A stretch of DNA of 64,000 bases, from assembly GCF_001636845.1 (NCBI RefSeq), contig NZ_LITT01000065.1:1-64000 (forward strand), in the 5' to 3' direction. Positions 6,649 to 15,596 of this stretch are shown piece by piece; the stretch's first letter is position 1, and the number at the start of each line of letters is the position of its first letter. The position numbers and the translations under genes are program-made. The notes beneath the pieces were generated by a model that was not told the DNA's origin, did not search any database, and worked only from the letters and a program-made list of their open reading frames with translations. This DNA is from Clostridium ljungdahlii (GTDB taxonomy: Bacteria; Bacillota; Clostridia; Clostridiales; Clostridiaceae).

Positions 6649-7965
6649 TTATTTTTTTTTACCCCAAAGTCTAATTAGTCTATCTTTAATTTTAGATTCA
6701 AATCCGTTGGATGTTGGATTATAGTACACAGTATTTTTATGAGAATCGGGCAAATACTGTTGATTTACAAATCCTCCATATGAGTGTGGATACAAATATC
6801 CAGTTCCGTGGCCTAACTTCTCTGAACCTTTGTAATGGGCATCTCTTAAATAAAGAGGTATTCCAGAATCTCTGCGTTTTCTAACATCTGTGAGTGCAGA
6901 ATCAATTGCAACACAGCAGGCATTTGATTTTGGCGCTGATGCTACGTATATTGCTGCTTGAGATAGAGCATATCTACACTCAGGCATGCCTATCATATGT
7001 ACAGCATTCATAGCATTTGTAGCTACTACTAAAGCCATAGGGTCAGCATTTCCTACGTCTTCTGAGGCCTGAATAGTAATTCTTCTTGCTATAAACATCG
7101 GATCTTCACCAGCATCTAACATTTTTGCGAGATAGTATACTGCTGCGTCAGGAGAACTTCCCCTAAGTGATTTTATGAAAGCGCTTATAGTATCATAGTG
7201 GGATGTACCTTGTTTATCGTACAATGTCATTTTCCTCTGGATACATTCTTTTGCATCGTCAGCAGTTATAAAAATTTTATCTTCCTTTCTTGATGAAGTT
7301 CTAACTGCCATATCTAAAGCATTTAAAGCCTTTCTTATATCACCATTACTATGTATAGCAAAATAATCAAACACTTTAGGATCTACTTCTATGTTGAGAT
7401 ATCCAAAACCTTTTGGACTTTTGATAGCATTATTCAATGCTTCCTTAACATTATTTTCGGAAAGATTTTTAAACTGAAAAATCATGGAACGAGAAAGAAG
7501 GGCATTATTAATTTCAAAATAGGGATTTTCTGTAGTAGCACCTATCAATATAATAATACCTTTTTCAACTGCATTTAAAACACTATCCTGTTGAGCTTTG
7601 TTGAATCTATGTATCTCATCAATAAATAATATTGTTTTTTTAGAGTAAAACTTTTGATTATCCTCTGCTTCCTTTATAATCTTTTTTACATCTGCTGTAC
7701 CAGAATTTACAGCACTCAATTCATAAAAATTTGCCTTTGTTGTATTAGCTATAATTCTTGCCAATGTAGTCTTACCTACACCAGGTGGTCCGTAAAAAAT
7801 AGCTGAAGAAATATTATCTGTAACTATTGCTCTATATAGCATCTTGCCTTTACTTAAAATATGCTCTTGTCCTATAAATTCTTCCAAGGTCTCTGGTCTC
7901 ATTCTTTCGGCTAAAGGTTTTAATTCTTTATTATTTTTGTTGTTAGCAAAATCAAATAGATCCAT
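6649..7965 (-). CDS. rarA: Replication-associated recombination protein RarA/MgsA (AAA+ ATPase)
   Basis: 438 residues on the minus strand, start ATG at 7965 with SD AAGGATGG upstream. Clamp-loader-like AAA+ ATPase: Walker A GPPGVGKT (residues 59-66), Walker B ILFIDEIHRF (112-121), sensor and arginine-finger segments (GATTENPYFEIN, LLSRS). The C-terminal MgsA tetramerisation part has a typical ending around GYLYPHSYGGFVNQQYLPD. RarA acts at stalled replication forks with SSB and recombination proteins. It is the only clear minus-strand gene in the window and marks the edge between the BMC locus and a conserved housekeeping block. Confidence 0.95.
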   Translation of the reverse strand: MDLFDFANNKNNKELKPLAERMRPETLEEFIGQEHILSKGKMLYRAIVTDNISSAIFYGPPGVGKTTLARIIANTTKANFYELSAVNSGTADVKKIIKEAEDNQKFYSKKTILFIDEIHRFNKAQQDSVLNAVEKGIIILIGATTENPYFEINNALLSRSMIFQFKNLSENNVKEALNNAIKSPKGFGYLNIEVDPKVFDYFAIHSNGDIRKALNALDMAVRTSSRKEDKIFITADDAKECIQRKMTLYDKQGTSHYDTISAFIKSLRGSSPDAAVYYLAKMLDAGEDPMFIARRITIQASEDVGNADPMALVVATNAMNAVHMIGMPECRYALSQAAIYVASAPKSNACCVAIDSALTDVRKRRDSGIPLYLRDAHYKGSEKLGHGTGYLYPHSYGGFVNQQYLPDSHKNTVYYNPTSNGFESKIKDRLIRLWGKKK

Positions 7966-8087
7966 AATTTCACCATCCTTTTAAAAGTATTCTATATTAT
8001 TATACTGCAAAAGGGATTATTATTAGTAATAAAACCTTAGACAAAAAAATAGGAAAACTTAGGTGGAAAAAATTAATTTTTTTATTG

Positions 8088-8116
8088 TTGACAATTTTAC
8101 TCGGATTTGATACTAT
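8088..8116 (+). promoter_or_regulatory. Promoter of the iscR-iscS-iscU operon
   Basis: TTGACA at 8088-8093, a 17-base spacer, and TACTAT at 8111-8116 as the -10 element. An alternative -10, TATAAT at 8114-8119, would have a 20-base spacer. The promoter lies about 50 bases before the iscR start and overlaps a perfect inverted repeat, so it is probably repressed by IscR. Confidence 0.7.
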
Positions 8117-8139
8117 AATATTAATTACAGTATCAAATC
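8104..8139. promoter_or_regulatory. Perfect 11-bp inverted repeat, candidate IscR operator
   Basis: GATTTGATACT (8104-8114) and AGTATCAAATC (8129-8139) are perfect inverted copies separated by 14 bases. The left arm covers the -10 region of the isc promoter. Rrf2-family IscR proteins bind palindromic sites and commonly repress their own operon. This placement fits autoregulation, but the exact protein-site match is inference. Confidence 0.65.
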
Positions 8140-8165
8140 ATACATCGATTTAAGGAAGTGATTAA

Positions 8166-8612
8166 TTGAAGCTATCCACAAAAGGAAGATATGGGGTAAA
8201 AGCTATGGTAGATTTAGCTATTCACTATAGTGATGAGCCGTCATCTATAAAAAGTATATCGGAAAGACAAAATATATCAGAATATTATTTAGAACAGTTA
8301 TTTTCGAACCTTAGAAAATCTAATTTAGTAAAAAGTATTAGGGGAGCACAAGGTGGGTATATTTTAAACAGAGAACCCAAAGATATAACTGTAGCTGATA
8401 TAATGAAAGTTTTAGAAGGACCTATAGAAATCTCAGATTGTGTAGATGAAAATAATGAAAATTCCTGCAGTAATATGGATTGCTGTGCTACCAGGCTTCT
8501 ATGGAGTAGAATTAAAGAAAGTATAGAACAGGTTATGAAGTCTACAACTTTACAAGACATGGTAGATGATTATATTCAAATGAAACAAGAAAAAACGAAA
8601 GGGGATATATAA
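8166..8612 (+). CDS. iscR: Rrf2-family Fe-S cluster regulator IscR
   Basis: 148 residues from TTG 8166 (SD AAGGAAGTG at 8152-8160). An N-terminal winged helix (KLSTKGRYGVKAMVDLA) and a recognition helix region (YYLEQLFSNLRKSNLVKSIRG) are followed by a cysteine cluster: Cys92, 101, 106 and 107. Cys92 sits where E. coli IscR has the first of its [2Fe-2S] ligands; the spacing to the others differs slightly. It is the first gene of an operon with iscS and iscU, so it probably senses Fe-S cluster supply and controls cluster assembly. CymR-type cysteine regulators belong to the same family, but the cysteine cluster and neighbours favour IscR. Confidence 0.9.
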   Translation: MKLSTKGRYGVKAMVDLAIHYSDEPSSIKSISERQNISEYYLEQLFSNLRKSNLVKSIRGAQGGYILNREPKDITVADIMKVLEGPIEISDCVDENNENSCSNMDCCATRLLWSRIKESIEQVMKSTTLQDMVDDYIQMKQEKTKGDI

Positions 8613-9821
8613 ATGAATAAGAAGGTTTACATGGACTATTCAGCTACTACCTATACAAAACCCGAGGTATTACAAGAGATGATTCCTTATTTTACTGAGA
8701 ATTTTGGAAATCCATCTTCACTGTATTCAATGTCAGATGTTCCAAGAGAGGCAATTAATACAGCTAGACAAAAAGTGGCTAAGGCAATAAATGCAGATAA
8801 AAATGAAATATTTTTTACAGCAGGTGGATCAGAAAGTGATAACTGGATATTGAAAGGAATAGCTTTTGCAAATAAAAATAAAGGAAATCATATAATAACT
8901 ACTAAGATAGAACATCATGCCATTTTACATGCATGTAAGTTCCTTGAAAAAAATGGATTTGAAGTTACTTATTTACCTGTAGATGAGTATGGATTTATAA
9001 ATTTAGAGGATTTAAAAAAGGCAATTAAGGATACTACAATACTTGTATCTGTAATGTTTGCAAATAATGAAGTGGGAACCATCCAACCTATAAAGGAAAT
9101 AGGTGAAATATGTAAAGAAAAGAAAATATATTTTCACACAGATGCAGTTCAAGCTGTAGGACACGTTAACATAGATGTAAAAGATATGAATATAGATGCT
9201 CTTTCTATGGCAGGACATAAGTTTTATGGACCTAAGGGAATAGGAGCAATGTACTTGAAAAAAGGAGTAAAAATTGAAAGCCTGATACATGGTGGTGCAC
9301 AGGAAAGAGGAAAGAGAGCTTCCACTGAAAATGTCCCAGGAATAGTTGGAATAGGAAAAGCAATAGAATTAGCAACTTCTGAAATGAAGACAGAAAGTAA
9401 AAGACTTAGTGAATTAAGAGATAAACTTATAAAAGGATTAGTTGAAGAAATACCTTATGCTAAAGTAAATGGACCTAGTGGAGATAAGAGACTTCCTGGA
9501 AATGTTAATTTGAGTTTTATAGGAATAGAAGGAGAAACTTTGCTTCTAGATTTAAATGACGCAGGCATATTTGTTTCTACAGGAAGTGCTTGTGCATCGG
9601 CTTCATTGGATCCGTCACATGTACTTTTAGCGTTAGGGTTACCTCATGAAGTGGCCCATGGTTCTCTTAGATTAACTTTAGGTGCTGGTACCACGGAAGA
9701 GGATGTAGATTATGCACTGCAGGTAATTCCGAAGGTAGTAGCTAGAAGAAGGGCAATGTCACCGCTTTGGGAAGACTTCATTAAAACACAAAATAAAGGA
9801 GAGAAGGTAGAACAATTATGA
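8613..9821 (+). CDS. iscS: Cysteine desulfurase IscS/NifS
   Basis: 402 residues. A PLP enzyme that takes sulfur from cysteine to supply Fe-S cluster assembly and tRNA thiolation. The PLP lysine is Lys203 in AGHKFYGPKG and the catalytic cysteine is Cys327 in STGSACASAS. The substrate/PLP histidine motif EHHAILHAC is also present. The ATG directly abuts the iscR stop, and the 3' end overlaps iscU by 4 bases (ATGA), so the three genes are translated as a unit. Confidence 0.95.
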   Translation: MNKKVYMDYSATTYTKPEVLQEMIPYFTENFGNPSSLYSMSDVPREAINTARQKVAKAINADKNEIFFTAGGSESDNWILKGIAFANKNKGNHIITTKIEHHAILHACKFLEKNGFEVTYLPVDEYGFINLEDLKKAIKDTTILVSVMFANNEVGTIQPIKEIGEICKEKKIYFHTDAVQAVGHVNIDVKDMNIDALSMAGHKFYGPKGIGAMYLKKGVKIESLIHGGAQERGKRASTENVPGIVGIGKAIELATSEMKTESKRLSELRDKLIKGLVEEIPYAKVNGPSGDKRLPGNVNLSFIGIEGETLLLDLNDAGIFVSTGSACASASLDPSHVLLALGLPHEVAHGSLRLTLGAGTTEEDVDYALQVIPKVVARRRAMSPLWEDFIKTQNKGEKVEQL

Positions 9822-10249
9822 TGTACAGCGAAAAGGTTATGGATCACTTTAGACACCCTAGAAATGTAGGTGAAATTTCGGATGCAAATGGTGTTGGAGA
9901 AGTTGGAAATCCACAATGTGGAGATATAATGAAGATATATATAAAAGTTGAAGATGATGTGATAAAAGATATAAAATTTAAGACTTTTGGATGCGGTTCT
10001 GCTATAGCATCTTCCAGTATGGCAACTGAACTTATAAAAGGAAAAACATTAGAAGATGCATGGGAGCTTACTAACAAGGCAGTTGCAGAGGCACTGGATG
10101 GACTTCCACCAGTAAAGATGCATTGTTCTGTTTTAGCAGAAGAAGCTATCCATAAGGCAATAAACGATTATAGAGAGTCACAGGGACTTGAACCATGGGC
10201 AACTAAAAATCATTCTGAAACTATCCACGAACATGTTCATGGAAATTAA
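9818..10249 (+). CDS. iscU: Fe-S cluster scaffold protein IscU/NifU N-domain
   Basis: 143 residues. A scaffold on which IscS-derived sulfur and iron form a [2Fe-2S] cluster. The three ligand cysteines are at 34 (NPQCGD, with the typical Asp after it), 59 (FGCGSAIASSS) and 103 (MHCSVLAEEA). It carries the clostridial C-terminal tail ending in a His-rich NHSETIHEHVHGN. The start overlaps the iscS stop. In many clostridia mnmA follows here, but in this window a terminator and a PRC-barrel gene follow instead. Confidence 0.95.
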   Translation: MMYSEKVMDHFRHPRNVGEISDANGVGEVGNPQCGDIMKIYIKVEDDVIKDIKFKTFGCGSAIASSSMATELIKGKTLEDAWELTNKAVAEALDGLPPVKMHCSVLAEEAIHKAINDYRESQGLEPWATKNHSETIHEHVHGN

Positions 10250-10316
10250 TAATAATTTAGATAATGTATAAGTAAGTTTTCTGTAATATATAGAATTTTA
10301 ACTTTGTTTACTAAAT

Positions 10317-10356
10317 AAAAATATAACCTCTTTGTGGGGTTATATTTTTATTTTTT
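10317..10356 (+). terminator. Intrinsic terminator of the isc operon
   Basis: Perfect 12-bp stem AAAAATATAACC (10317-10328) / GGTTATATTTTT (10338-10349) with a 9-base loop, followed by ATTTTTT. It lies 68 bases after the iscU stop. Confidence 0.88.
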
Positions 10357-10398
10357 GGATAAACTACAAGTATATATTTTTAAATTAAGGTGATATCT

Positions 10399-10905
10399 TT
10401 GTATAGAATAAGAGATTTTATATTTATGGATACAGTAAATCTTTCAGGAAATTTACTGGGATTTATAAGTGATATATTTTTGGATTTTAACAAAAAACAA
10501 GTAAAGGGATTTGTTATAACTCCTAACAATATATTTAAAAAAAGTTTAAACGTATTTATAAAGGATGTAGTGAGTTTAACATCTGTAATAGTTGTTACTA
10601 ATGCAAATAAGAATAAGTATTTTCAATTTAATGATATAAAGAGAATGAATGTAGTGGATGAAAAAGGATGTTTAATAGGAATGGTGGAAGATATATTATT
10701 TGATGAAGAAAGCTTTTGTATAAAGGCAGTTATACTCTCCACTGGATTTATAAATAATTTTATAAAGGGAAAAAAAATATTGCTTATAGATGATTTGACT
10801 TTAGGAGAAGAGAACTTATTTTACAGAGGGAAAAAAGAGAATTTAAAATTTTTTAATTCTCCCCATGCACTATTTAACTCAGATAAGACATCTGAAAGAA
10901 AATAG
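10399..10905 (+). CDS. PRC-barrel domain protein
   Basis: 168 residues from TTG 10399, chosen because AAGGTG lies 6 bases upstream; the in-frame GTG at 10390 is part of that SD. Two PRC-barrel-like repeats are visible: residues ~10-75 (GNLLGFISDIFLDFNKKQVKGFVI) and ~85-150 (KGCLIGMVEDILFDEESFCIKAVI). PRC barrels occur in RimM, photosystem H subunits and small sporulation proteins and often mediate protein or RNA contacts. No enzymatic role is apparent. The stop codon lies inside a short palindromic repeat that has a second copy at 58.2 kb. The protein is unusually rich in Phe, Ile and Lys. Confidence 0.75.
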   Translation: MYRIRDFIFMDTVNLSGNLLGFISDIFLDFNKKQVKGFVITPNNIFKKSLNVFIKDVVSLTSVIVVTNANKNKYFQFNDIKRMNVVDEKGCLIGMVEDILFDEESFCIKAVILSTGFINNFIKGKKILLIDDLTLGEENLFYRGKKENLKFFNSPHALFNSDKTSERK

Positions 10906-10949
10906 ACTAGTATATATACTGACTGGTTATTTCTTTGAAAATGCCTAAG
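10895..10949. repeat. Short palindromic repeat element, family A copy 1
   Basis: A 55-base segment beginning AAAGAAAATAGACTAG and ending TATTTCTTTGAAAATGCCT then AAG. It matches 58195-58246 (52 bases) closely, with the last ~20 bases before the AAG almost identical. The ends can pair (AAAGAAAATAG with TATTTCTTT), giving an imperfect hairpin. It overlaps the stop codon of the upstream PRC-barrel gene and runs into the possible start region of the downstream permease gene. Confidence 0.7.
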
Positions 10950-10991
10950 AAAGGAAAATACTCAGATATAATTAAAATTGTGGAAGATGAT

Positions 10992-12020
10992 ATGATGAAT
11001 ATTAGTAAAAATTCTGCCGTCAAATATGTACTTATAATAGCTATATTTGCAGCTGGTGCTTTGCTTGTTGCTAAAAGTTCTGTATTAAGGGAAATGTTAT
11101 ATTTGATTTTTATATCTTTTTTAATAGCGTATACTCTAAAACCTATAGAAATAAAAATGGTTAATGCTGGAGTAAATAAAAAAGTTAGTGCTATTATTAT
11201 AATAGGTATATTGATTTTATTAGTTGTTTCTACATTTGCCCTTCTTATACCATCTTTATTTAAGGAAAGCTTAAACTTAAATGCCACTGCCGCCAGTATT
11301 CAGACATTAATAGACAAATTTTATGCAAAACTAAAGTTAATCCAGGGCAATAGGACAATGCACTTATTAGTAAATAATTTAAATAGAAGGATTGACAGTG
11401 AAATTGCCACTGTATTTGCTAAAATATTTGATTTCTTAATGAATATGGGAGAAAATATATTGTATTTAGTAGTTATACCAATAATAACTTATTATTTTTT
11501 AGCAGATGATAAATGTATAAATGAAAGCCTACTTTCGGCATTTCCAGTAAGTAGTAGAAAACCTATTAGAAAAATATGCTGTCATGCAGATAAGATATTA
11601 GGACGATATATAGCAAGTCAGCTCATATTGAGTGCCCTTGTAGGAATAGCTACCTTTTTAATACTTATATTTTTAAACGTGGAGTTTCCTGTAATATTAT
11701 CTATATTAAATGCATTCTTTAATATAATACCCTATTTTGGACCTATATTTGGTGCTCTTCCGGCTATAGTTATAGCTCTTATAAAATCGCCAGAAACGGC
11801 TTTATGGACAGCAATATGGCTGTATTTCCTGCAGCAGATAGAAGGAAACATACTATCGCCTAAGGTTACAGGAGATAGCATAGATATGCATCCTCTTATA
11901 GTCATTCTTCTATTAATAGTTGGAGGAAAAGTATCAGGATTTATGGGAATGGTATTAGCAGTACCTTTTGGAGTTGTAGTTAAAGTTATATATGAGGATC
12001 TGAATTACTATATGTTTTAA
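10992..12020 (+). CDS. AI-2E family transporter (predicted permease)
   Basis: 342 residues from ATG 10992/10995, preferred because GGAAG (10982-10986) provides an SD. An in-frame ATG at 10941 would add 17 residues, but it lies inside a palindromic repeat and has no SD. About seven to eight hydrophobic segments are visible (YVLIIAIFAAGALLVA, KVSAIIIIGILILLVV, YLVVIPIITYYFL, ILSALVGIATFLILIFL and others). The family signature near the end includes FFNIIPYFGPIFGALPA and EGNILSPKVTGDSIDMHP. Family members export autoinducer-2 or act as Na+/H+ antiporters; the substrate here is unknown. The neighbourhood upstream of alaS is typical for clostridia. Confidence 0.85.
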   Translation: MMNISKNSAVKYVLIIAIFAAGALLVAKSSVLREMLYLIFISFLIAYTLKPIEIKMVNAGVNKKVSAIIIIGILILLVVSTFALLIPSLFKESLNLNATAASIQTLIDKFYAKLKLIQGNRTMHLLVNNLNRRIDSEIATVFAKIFDFLMNMGENILYLVVIPIITYYFLADDKCINESLLSAFPVSSRKPIRKICCHADKILGRYIASQLILSALVGIATFLILIFLNVEFPVILSILNAFFNIIPYFGPIFGALPAIVIALIKSPETALWTAIWLYFLQQIEGNILSPKVTGDSIDMHPLIVILLLIVGGKVSGFMGMVLAVPFGVVVKVIYEDLNYYMF

Positions 12021-12260
12021 GGATGATTTTTAATCTCTAATTAGGTTAAACTGAAATTAGTAATTTAAAAATTTAATGTTTTAAAGTTCTTAAAAAGTTT
12101 AAAGTTCAAATATCAAAGCTCAAATAATGATGACCTCCTTCGTACCTCAGGAAATCTATAATTTAATATTTTCTGACGTTAGGAGGAAAATTATTATTAT
12201 CTGCTATTTGTCCTTTAGCAAATTGTAAATTACCAATTGCAGATTAGAAAAGCTGTAATA
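12021..12260 (+). other. Intergenic region with an imperfect stem-loop
   Basis: No coding potential is seen between the permease stop and the alaS promoter. The stretch 12134-12186 can fold: CCTCCT (12134-12139) with AGGAGG (12181-12186), extended imperfectly by CTCAGGAAA / TTTTCTGACG. No U-run follows the stem, so it is not a clear terminator. Its role is unknown. Confidence 0.4.
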
Positions 12261-12289
12261 TTGACATAAAAGTGTATTTAAATTATAAT
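12261..12289 (+). promoter_or_regulatory. Promoter of the alaS T-box leader
   Basis: TTGACA at 12261-12266, a 17-base spacer, and TATAAT at 12284-12289: consensus elements at the ideal distance. Transcription would start near 12296, just ahead of the T-box leader. Confidence 0.88.
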
Positions 12290-12295
12290 TTGTAT

Positions 12296-12516
12296 CATAA
12301 TGGAATATAGGCAATGAATAGAAAAAGTAAATATTTTATTATATAAAGAGAGGGAGTGGATGGTGTAAACTTCTTATAATATATATTGAAGCTATCTATG
12401 AGTCATAACATATAATTTAAGAGATACAGGTTTTTTGTTTTATATATCTGTTTAATTAGGGTGGTACCGCGGATTCAGCTTTCGTCCCTTTTCAGGGATG
12501 GAAGCTTTTTAATTAA
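12296..12516 (+). promoter_or_regulatory. T-box riboswitch (tRNA-Ala sensing leader) of alaS
   Basis: The T-box core AGGGTGGTACCGCG lies at 12458-12471. Upstream, AGAGAGGGAG and GGTGTAAAC (about 12346-12371) look like the conserved Stem I distal elements. GCT at 12391-12393 in TTGAAGCTATC is a candidate alanine specifier codon. Downstream, AGCTTTCGTCCCT / AGGGATGGAAGCT followed by TTTTT (about 12478-12510) is the terminator that competes with the antiterminator. Uncharged tRNA-Ala would stabilise the antiterminator and allow alaS transcription. The specifier assignment is a reading by eye. Confidence 0.92.
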
Positions 12517-12580
12517 AATTATTTTTTACATAATAAGATGACAAAATTTGATTACATATGAGTGAAGAGGAGAGATACAT

Positions 12581-15220
12581 ATGGAAAAATTAGGATTAAA
12601 TCAAATTAGAGAGATGTATTTGAGTTTTTTTGAAAAAAAGGGGCATTTGAGAATGCCAAGTTTTTCTTTAGTCCCCAATAATGATAAGAGCTTACTTCTT
12701 ATAAATGCAGGAATGGCACCTCTTAAACCCTATTTTACAGGACTAAAGGTTCCACCTAGAAAAAGGGTGACTACTTGTCAGAAATGTATAAGGACAGGGG
12801 ATATTGAAAATGTGGGAAAGACATCCAGACATGGTACTTTTTTTGAGATGCTTGGAAATTTTTCTTTTGGAGACTATTTCAAAGAAGAAGTAATTCCCTG
12901 GGCTTGGGAATTTACTACTGATGTTCTAAAAATTCCTAAAGATAAATTATATGTTACCATATATTTAGATGACGATGAAGCTTATGATATATGGGTGAAA
13001 AAGACGGACATAGATCCATCTAGAATATTCAGATTAGGAAAAGAAGATAATTTTTGGGAACATGGAGCAGGACCCTGTGGACCTTGTTCGGAGATTCACT
13101 ATGACAGAGGCCAAGGAAAGATAACTACAGTAGAGGAATTTGTAAAAGCAGGTGATAGTGACAGGGTAGTTGAATTTTGGAACTTGGTATTTACACAATT
13201 TGATAAAGATGAAGAAGGAAACTACAATAAACTTTCTCATCCCAATATAGATACAGGTATGGGTCTTGAGAGAATGGCAACTATAATGCAGGGTAAAAAT
13301 AGTATATTTGAAGTGGATACTATAAATTCCATATTAAAAAAAGTTAGCAATATGTCTGGTATAGAATACGGAAAAAGTCAAAAAAGTGATATGTCCATGA
13401 GAATAATAGCAGATCATGTGAGAAGTGTTACATTTATGATAAGTGATGGAATACTTCCATCTAATGAAGGCCGTGGATATGTACTTAGAAGACTTTTAAG
13501 AAGGGCTGCAAAGCATGGAAAATCACTTGGTATTAAGGAAGGATTTTTGTATAAACTTACAGAGGTTGTCATAAACAATTCTTGTGGAAATTATTCTGAA
13601 TTGAAGGAAAAAGAAGAGTATATAAAAAAGATTATAAAGCTAGAGGAAGAAAGATTTGATGAAACTATAGACAGTGGAATGCAAATTTTAAATGACTTTA
13701 TATCTTACTTAAAGTCAAATAAAAATACTGTACTTGAGGGTGAAAAGGCATTTAAATTGTATGATACGTATGGTTTCCCTATAGAACTTACCCAAGAAAT
13801 ATTAGAAGAAAAAGGAATGACTGTGGATTTAGATGAATTTAATCAAAATATGAAAGATCAGAGGGAAAGAGCAAGATCTGCTAGAGCAGAGACAAATTAT
13901 ATGGGAGCAGAAGATACGTTATTAAATAAAATTCCTTTTGAAATAAATACTACATTTGAAGGGTATGATAGATTAAAATCTACTTCCAAAGTTAAACTAA
14001 TTGTAAAAGATGAAGAATTTGTATCTGTGTTAAATGAAGGAGAAGAAGGAGTTATTATAACTTCTAACACGCCTTTTTATGCTGAAATGGGAGGCCAGGT
14101 AGGAGATAAGGGAACTGTATTTAATGAAAACTTCAAAGGAGAAGTTTTAGATTGTAAGAAAAATCTAGCGGGAAAGGTACTACATTTTGTTAAGGTTATT
14201 TCAGGAAATATAAACTTGGAGGATACAATTGAACTGAGTGTATGCGAGGATAGAAGAAATAATATAAGAAAAAATCATACTGCAACTCATCTATTAGATT
14301 CTGTTTTAAAGCAAGTTTTAGGAGAACAGGTACATCAGTCTGGTTCTTATGTAGATGAAGCTAGGCTAAGGTTTGATTTCAATCATTTTGAAGCTGTAAG
14401 CTATGAAAAATTAAGGAATATTGAAAACTTGGTAAATGAAAGTATAATGAAAGTTTATCCTGTAAAGACAACTATAATGTCCTTAGAGGAAGCTAAAAAA
14501 AGTGGTGCAATAGCACTTTTTGACAACAAATATAAAGATGAAGTAAGGGTAGTTTCCATAGGAAATTTCAGCAAGGAACTTTGTGGAGGTACTCATGTAA
14601 GTAATTCTGGAGAGATAGGCTTGTTTAAAATAACTTCTGAAACTGGAATAGCAGCTGGTATAAGAAGAATAGAAGCGTTTACAGGTAAGATGGCTACTGA
14701 ATATGTTAATTCAAAAAGTGATATACTAAGAGAAATATCAAGTAAACTGAAATGTTCTGAAAAAGAAATTGTCCATAAATTGGATTTGCAGTCTAGTGAA
14801 CTGAAGGAATTGGAAAAGAAAATTGAAGAATTAAAATTGAAAGTGGCAGGAAGTGCAGAAGATGATATTTTAAAGTCAGTGGAGAAAATAAAAGGAATAG
14901 ATCTATTTACAGGTGTATTGAAAGATGTAGATGGAAATTCACTTAGGGAATTAGCTGATAAAATCAGAAGCAAATCTGAAAATTGTGTAGTTTTGCTTGG
15001 AAGCAGCACAGGAGAAAAAGTGCAACTTGTAGCTATGGCAACTAAAGAAGCAGTAAAAAGTGGAATACATTGTGGAAAAATTATAAAGGAAGTTGCAGCC
15101 ATTACAGGCGGCGGTGGTGGTGGAAGACCTGATATGGCTCAAGCAGGAGGAAAACTTCCAGATAAGTTACAAGAAGCTATAGGAAAAAGCAACACAATTA
15201 TTACAAAATTAGTTAAGTAG
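12581..15220 (+). CDS. alaS: Alanyl-tRNA synthetase
   Basis: 879 residues, the usual length. The class II catalytic core is at the N-terminus ([55 protein letters not shown]). The editing domain carries the zinc/editing motifs [12 protein letters not shown] and [14 protein letters not shown] coiled region ([18 protein letters not shown]) precedes the C-terminal C-Ala domain with its glycine run ([15 protein letters not shown]). SD GAGGAGAG precedes ATG 12581. Expression is governed by the upstream T-box. Arg codons are nearly all AGA/AGG, a reference for normal codon use in this genome. Confidence 0.97.
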   Translation: MEKLGLNQIREMYLSFFEKKGHLRMPSFSLVPNNDKSLLLINAGMAPLKPYFTGLKVPPRKRVTTCQKCIRTGDIENVGKTSRHGTFFEMLGNFSFGDYFKEEVIPWAWEFTTDVLKIPKDKLYVTIYLDDDEAYDIWVKKTDIDPSRIFRLGKEDNFWEHGAGPCGPCSEIHYDRGQGKITTVEEFVKAGDSDRVVEFWNLVFTQFDKDEEGNYNKLSHPNIDTGMGLERMATIMQGKNSIFEVDTINSILKKVSNMSGIEYGKSQKSDMSMRIIADHVRSVTFMISDGILPSNEGRGYVLRRLLRRAAKHGKSLGIKEGFLYKLTEVVINNSCGNYSELKEKEEYIKKIIKLEEERFDETIDSGMQILNDFISYLKSNKNTVLEGEKAFKLYDTYGFPIELTQEILEEKGMTVDLDEFNQNMKDQRERARSARAETNYMGAEDTLLNKIPFEINTTFEGYDRLKSTSKVKLIVKDEEFVSVLNEGEEGVIITSNTPFYAEMGGQVGDKGTVFNENFKGEVLDCKKNLAGKVLHFVKVISGNINLEDTIELSVCEDRRNNIRKNHTATHLLDSVLKQVLGEQVHQSGSYVDEARLRFDFNHFEAVSYEKLRNIENLVNESIMKVYPVKTTIMSLEEAKKSGAIALFDNKYKDEVRVVSIGNFSKELCGGTHVSNSGEIGLFKITSETGIAAGIRRIEAFTGKMATEYVNSKSDILREISSKLKCSEKEIVHKLDLQSSELKELEKKIEELKLKVAGSAEDDILKSVEKIKGIDLFTGVLKDVDGNSLRELADKIRSKSENCVVLLGSSTGEKVQLVAMATKEAVKSGIHCGKIIKEVAAITGGGGGGRPDMAQAGGKLPDKLQEAIGKSNTIITKLVK

Positions 15221-15281
15221 TATACATTTTATGAAATATGTTTTATAATATATTTATTAGAATGTTAGCGGGGTGATATAT

Positions 15282-15533
15282 ATGAGCAACGATAATACTA
15301 TTCAGTTTGACATTTCTGAAAGTAAAAAAGCATTGACAAAGGAAATATTGACTGAGGTTTATGATTCGCTAATTAAAAAAGGCTATAATCCAGTAAATCA
15401 ATTAGTGGGATACTTGATTTCTGGTGATCCAACGTATATAACAAATTATAATGGAGCAAGGTCATTGGTTAGGAAGCTTGAGAGAGATGAAATACTTGAA
15501 GAAGTCTTAAAAGCATACTTAGACATAAAATAA
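15282..15533 (+). CDS. ireB: IreB family regulatory phosphoprotein (UPF0297)
   Basis: 83 residues from ATG 15282 (SD GGGGTGA at 15270-15276; an in-frame GTG at 15273 is part of the SD). The sequence is highly characteristic: NTIQFDISESKKALTKEIL, KGYNPVNQLVGYLISGDPTY and ARSLVRKLERDEILEEVLK. In Enterococcus faecalis IreB is a substrate of the PASTA kinase IreK and affects cephalosporin tolerance. A PASTA kinase gene is present at 61.4 kb in this same window. The alaS-ireB-ruvX-DUF1292 order is conserved in Firmicutes. Confidence 0.93.
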   Translation: MSNDNTIQFDISESKKALTKEILTEVYDSLIKKGYNPVNQLVGYLISGDPTYITNYNGARSLVRKLERDEILEEVLKAYLDIK

Positions 15534-15560
15534 AAATGTCCTTTTGGACATTTTTATTTT
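15532..15560 (+). terminator. Intrinsic terminator after ireB
   Basis: Perfect 10-bp stem AAAAATGTCC (15532-15541), TTTT loop, GGACATTTTT (15546-15555), then ATTTT. It overlaps the ireB stop and lies 37 bases before ruvX, so read-through or another promoter must serve ruvX. Confidence 0.88.
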
Positions 15561-15596
15561 AAATATGACAATAATATAAAGTAGGAGAGTGAAAGT

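Noticed and set aside
12134-12186. Possible riboswitch upstream of the alaS promoter
   Set aside because: Only an imperfect stem without any known aptamer motif or downstream expression platform; it also lies before the alaS promoter.
14593-15142. Two minus-strand open frames opposite the end of alaS
   Set aside because: Ser/Phe/Ile-rich translations typical of the reverse of AT-rich genes; no start signals or known motifs.
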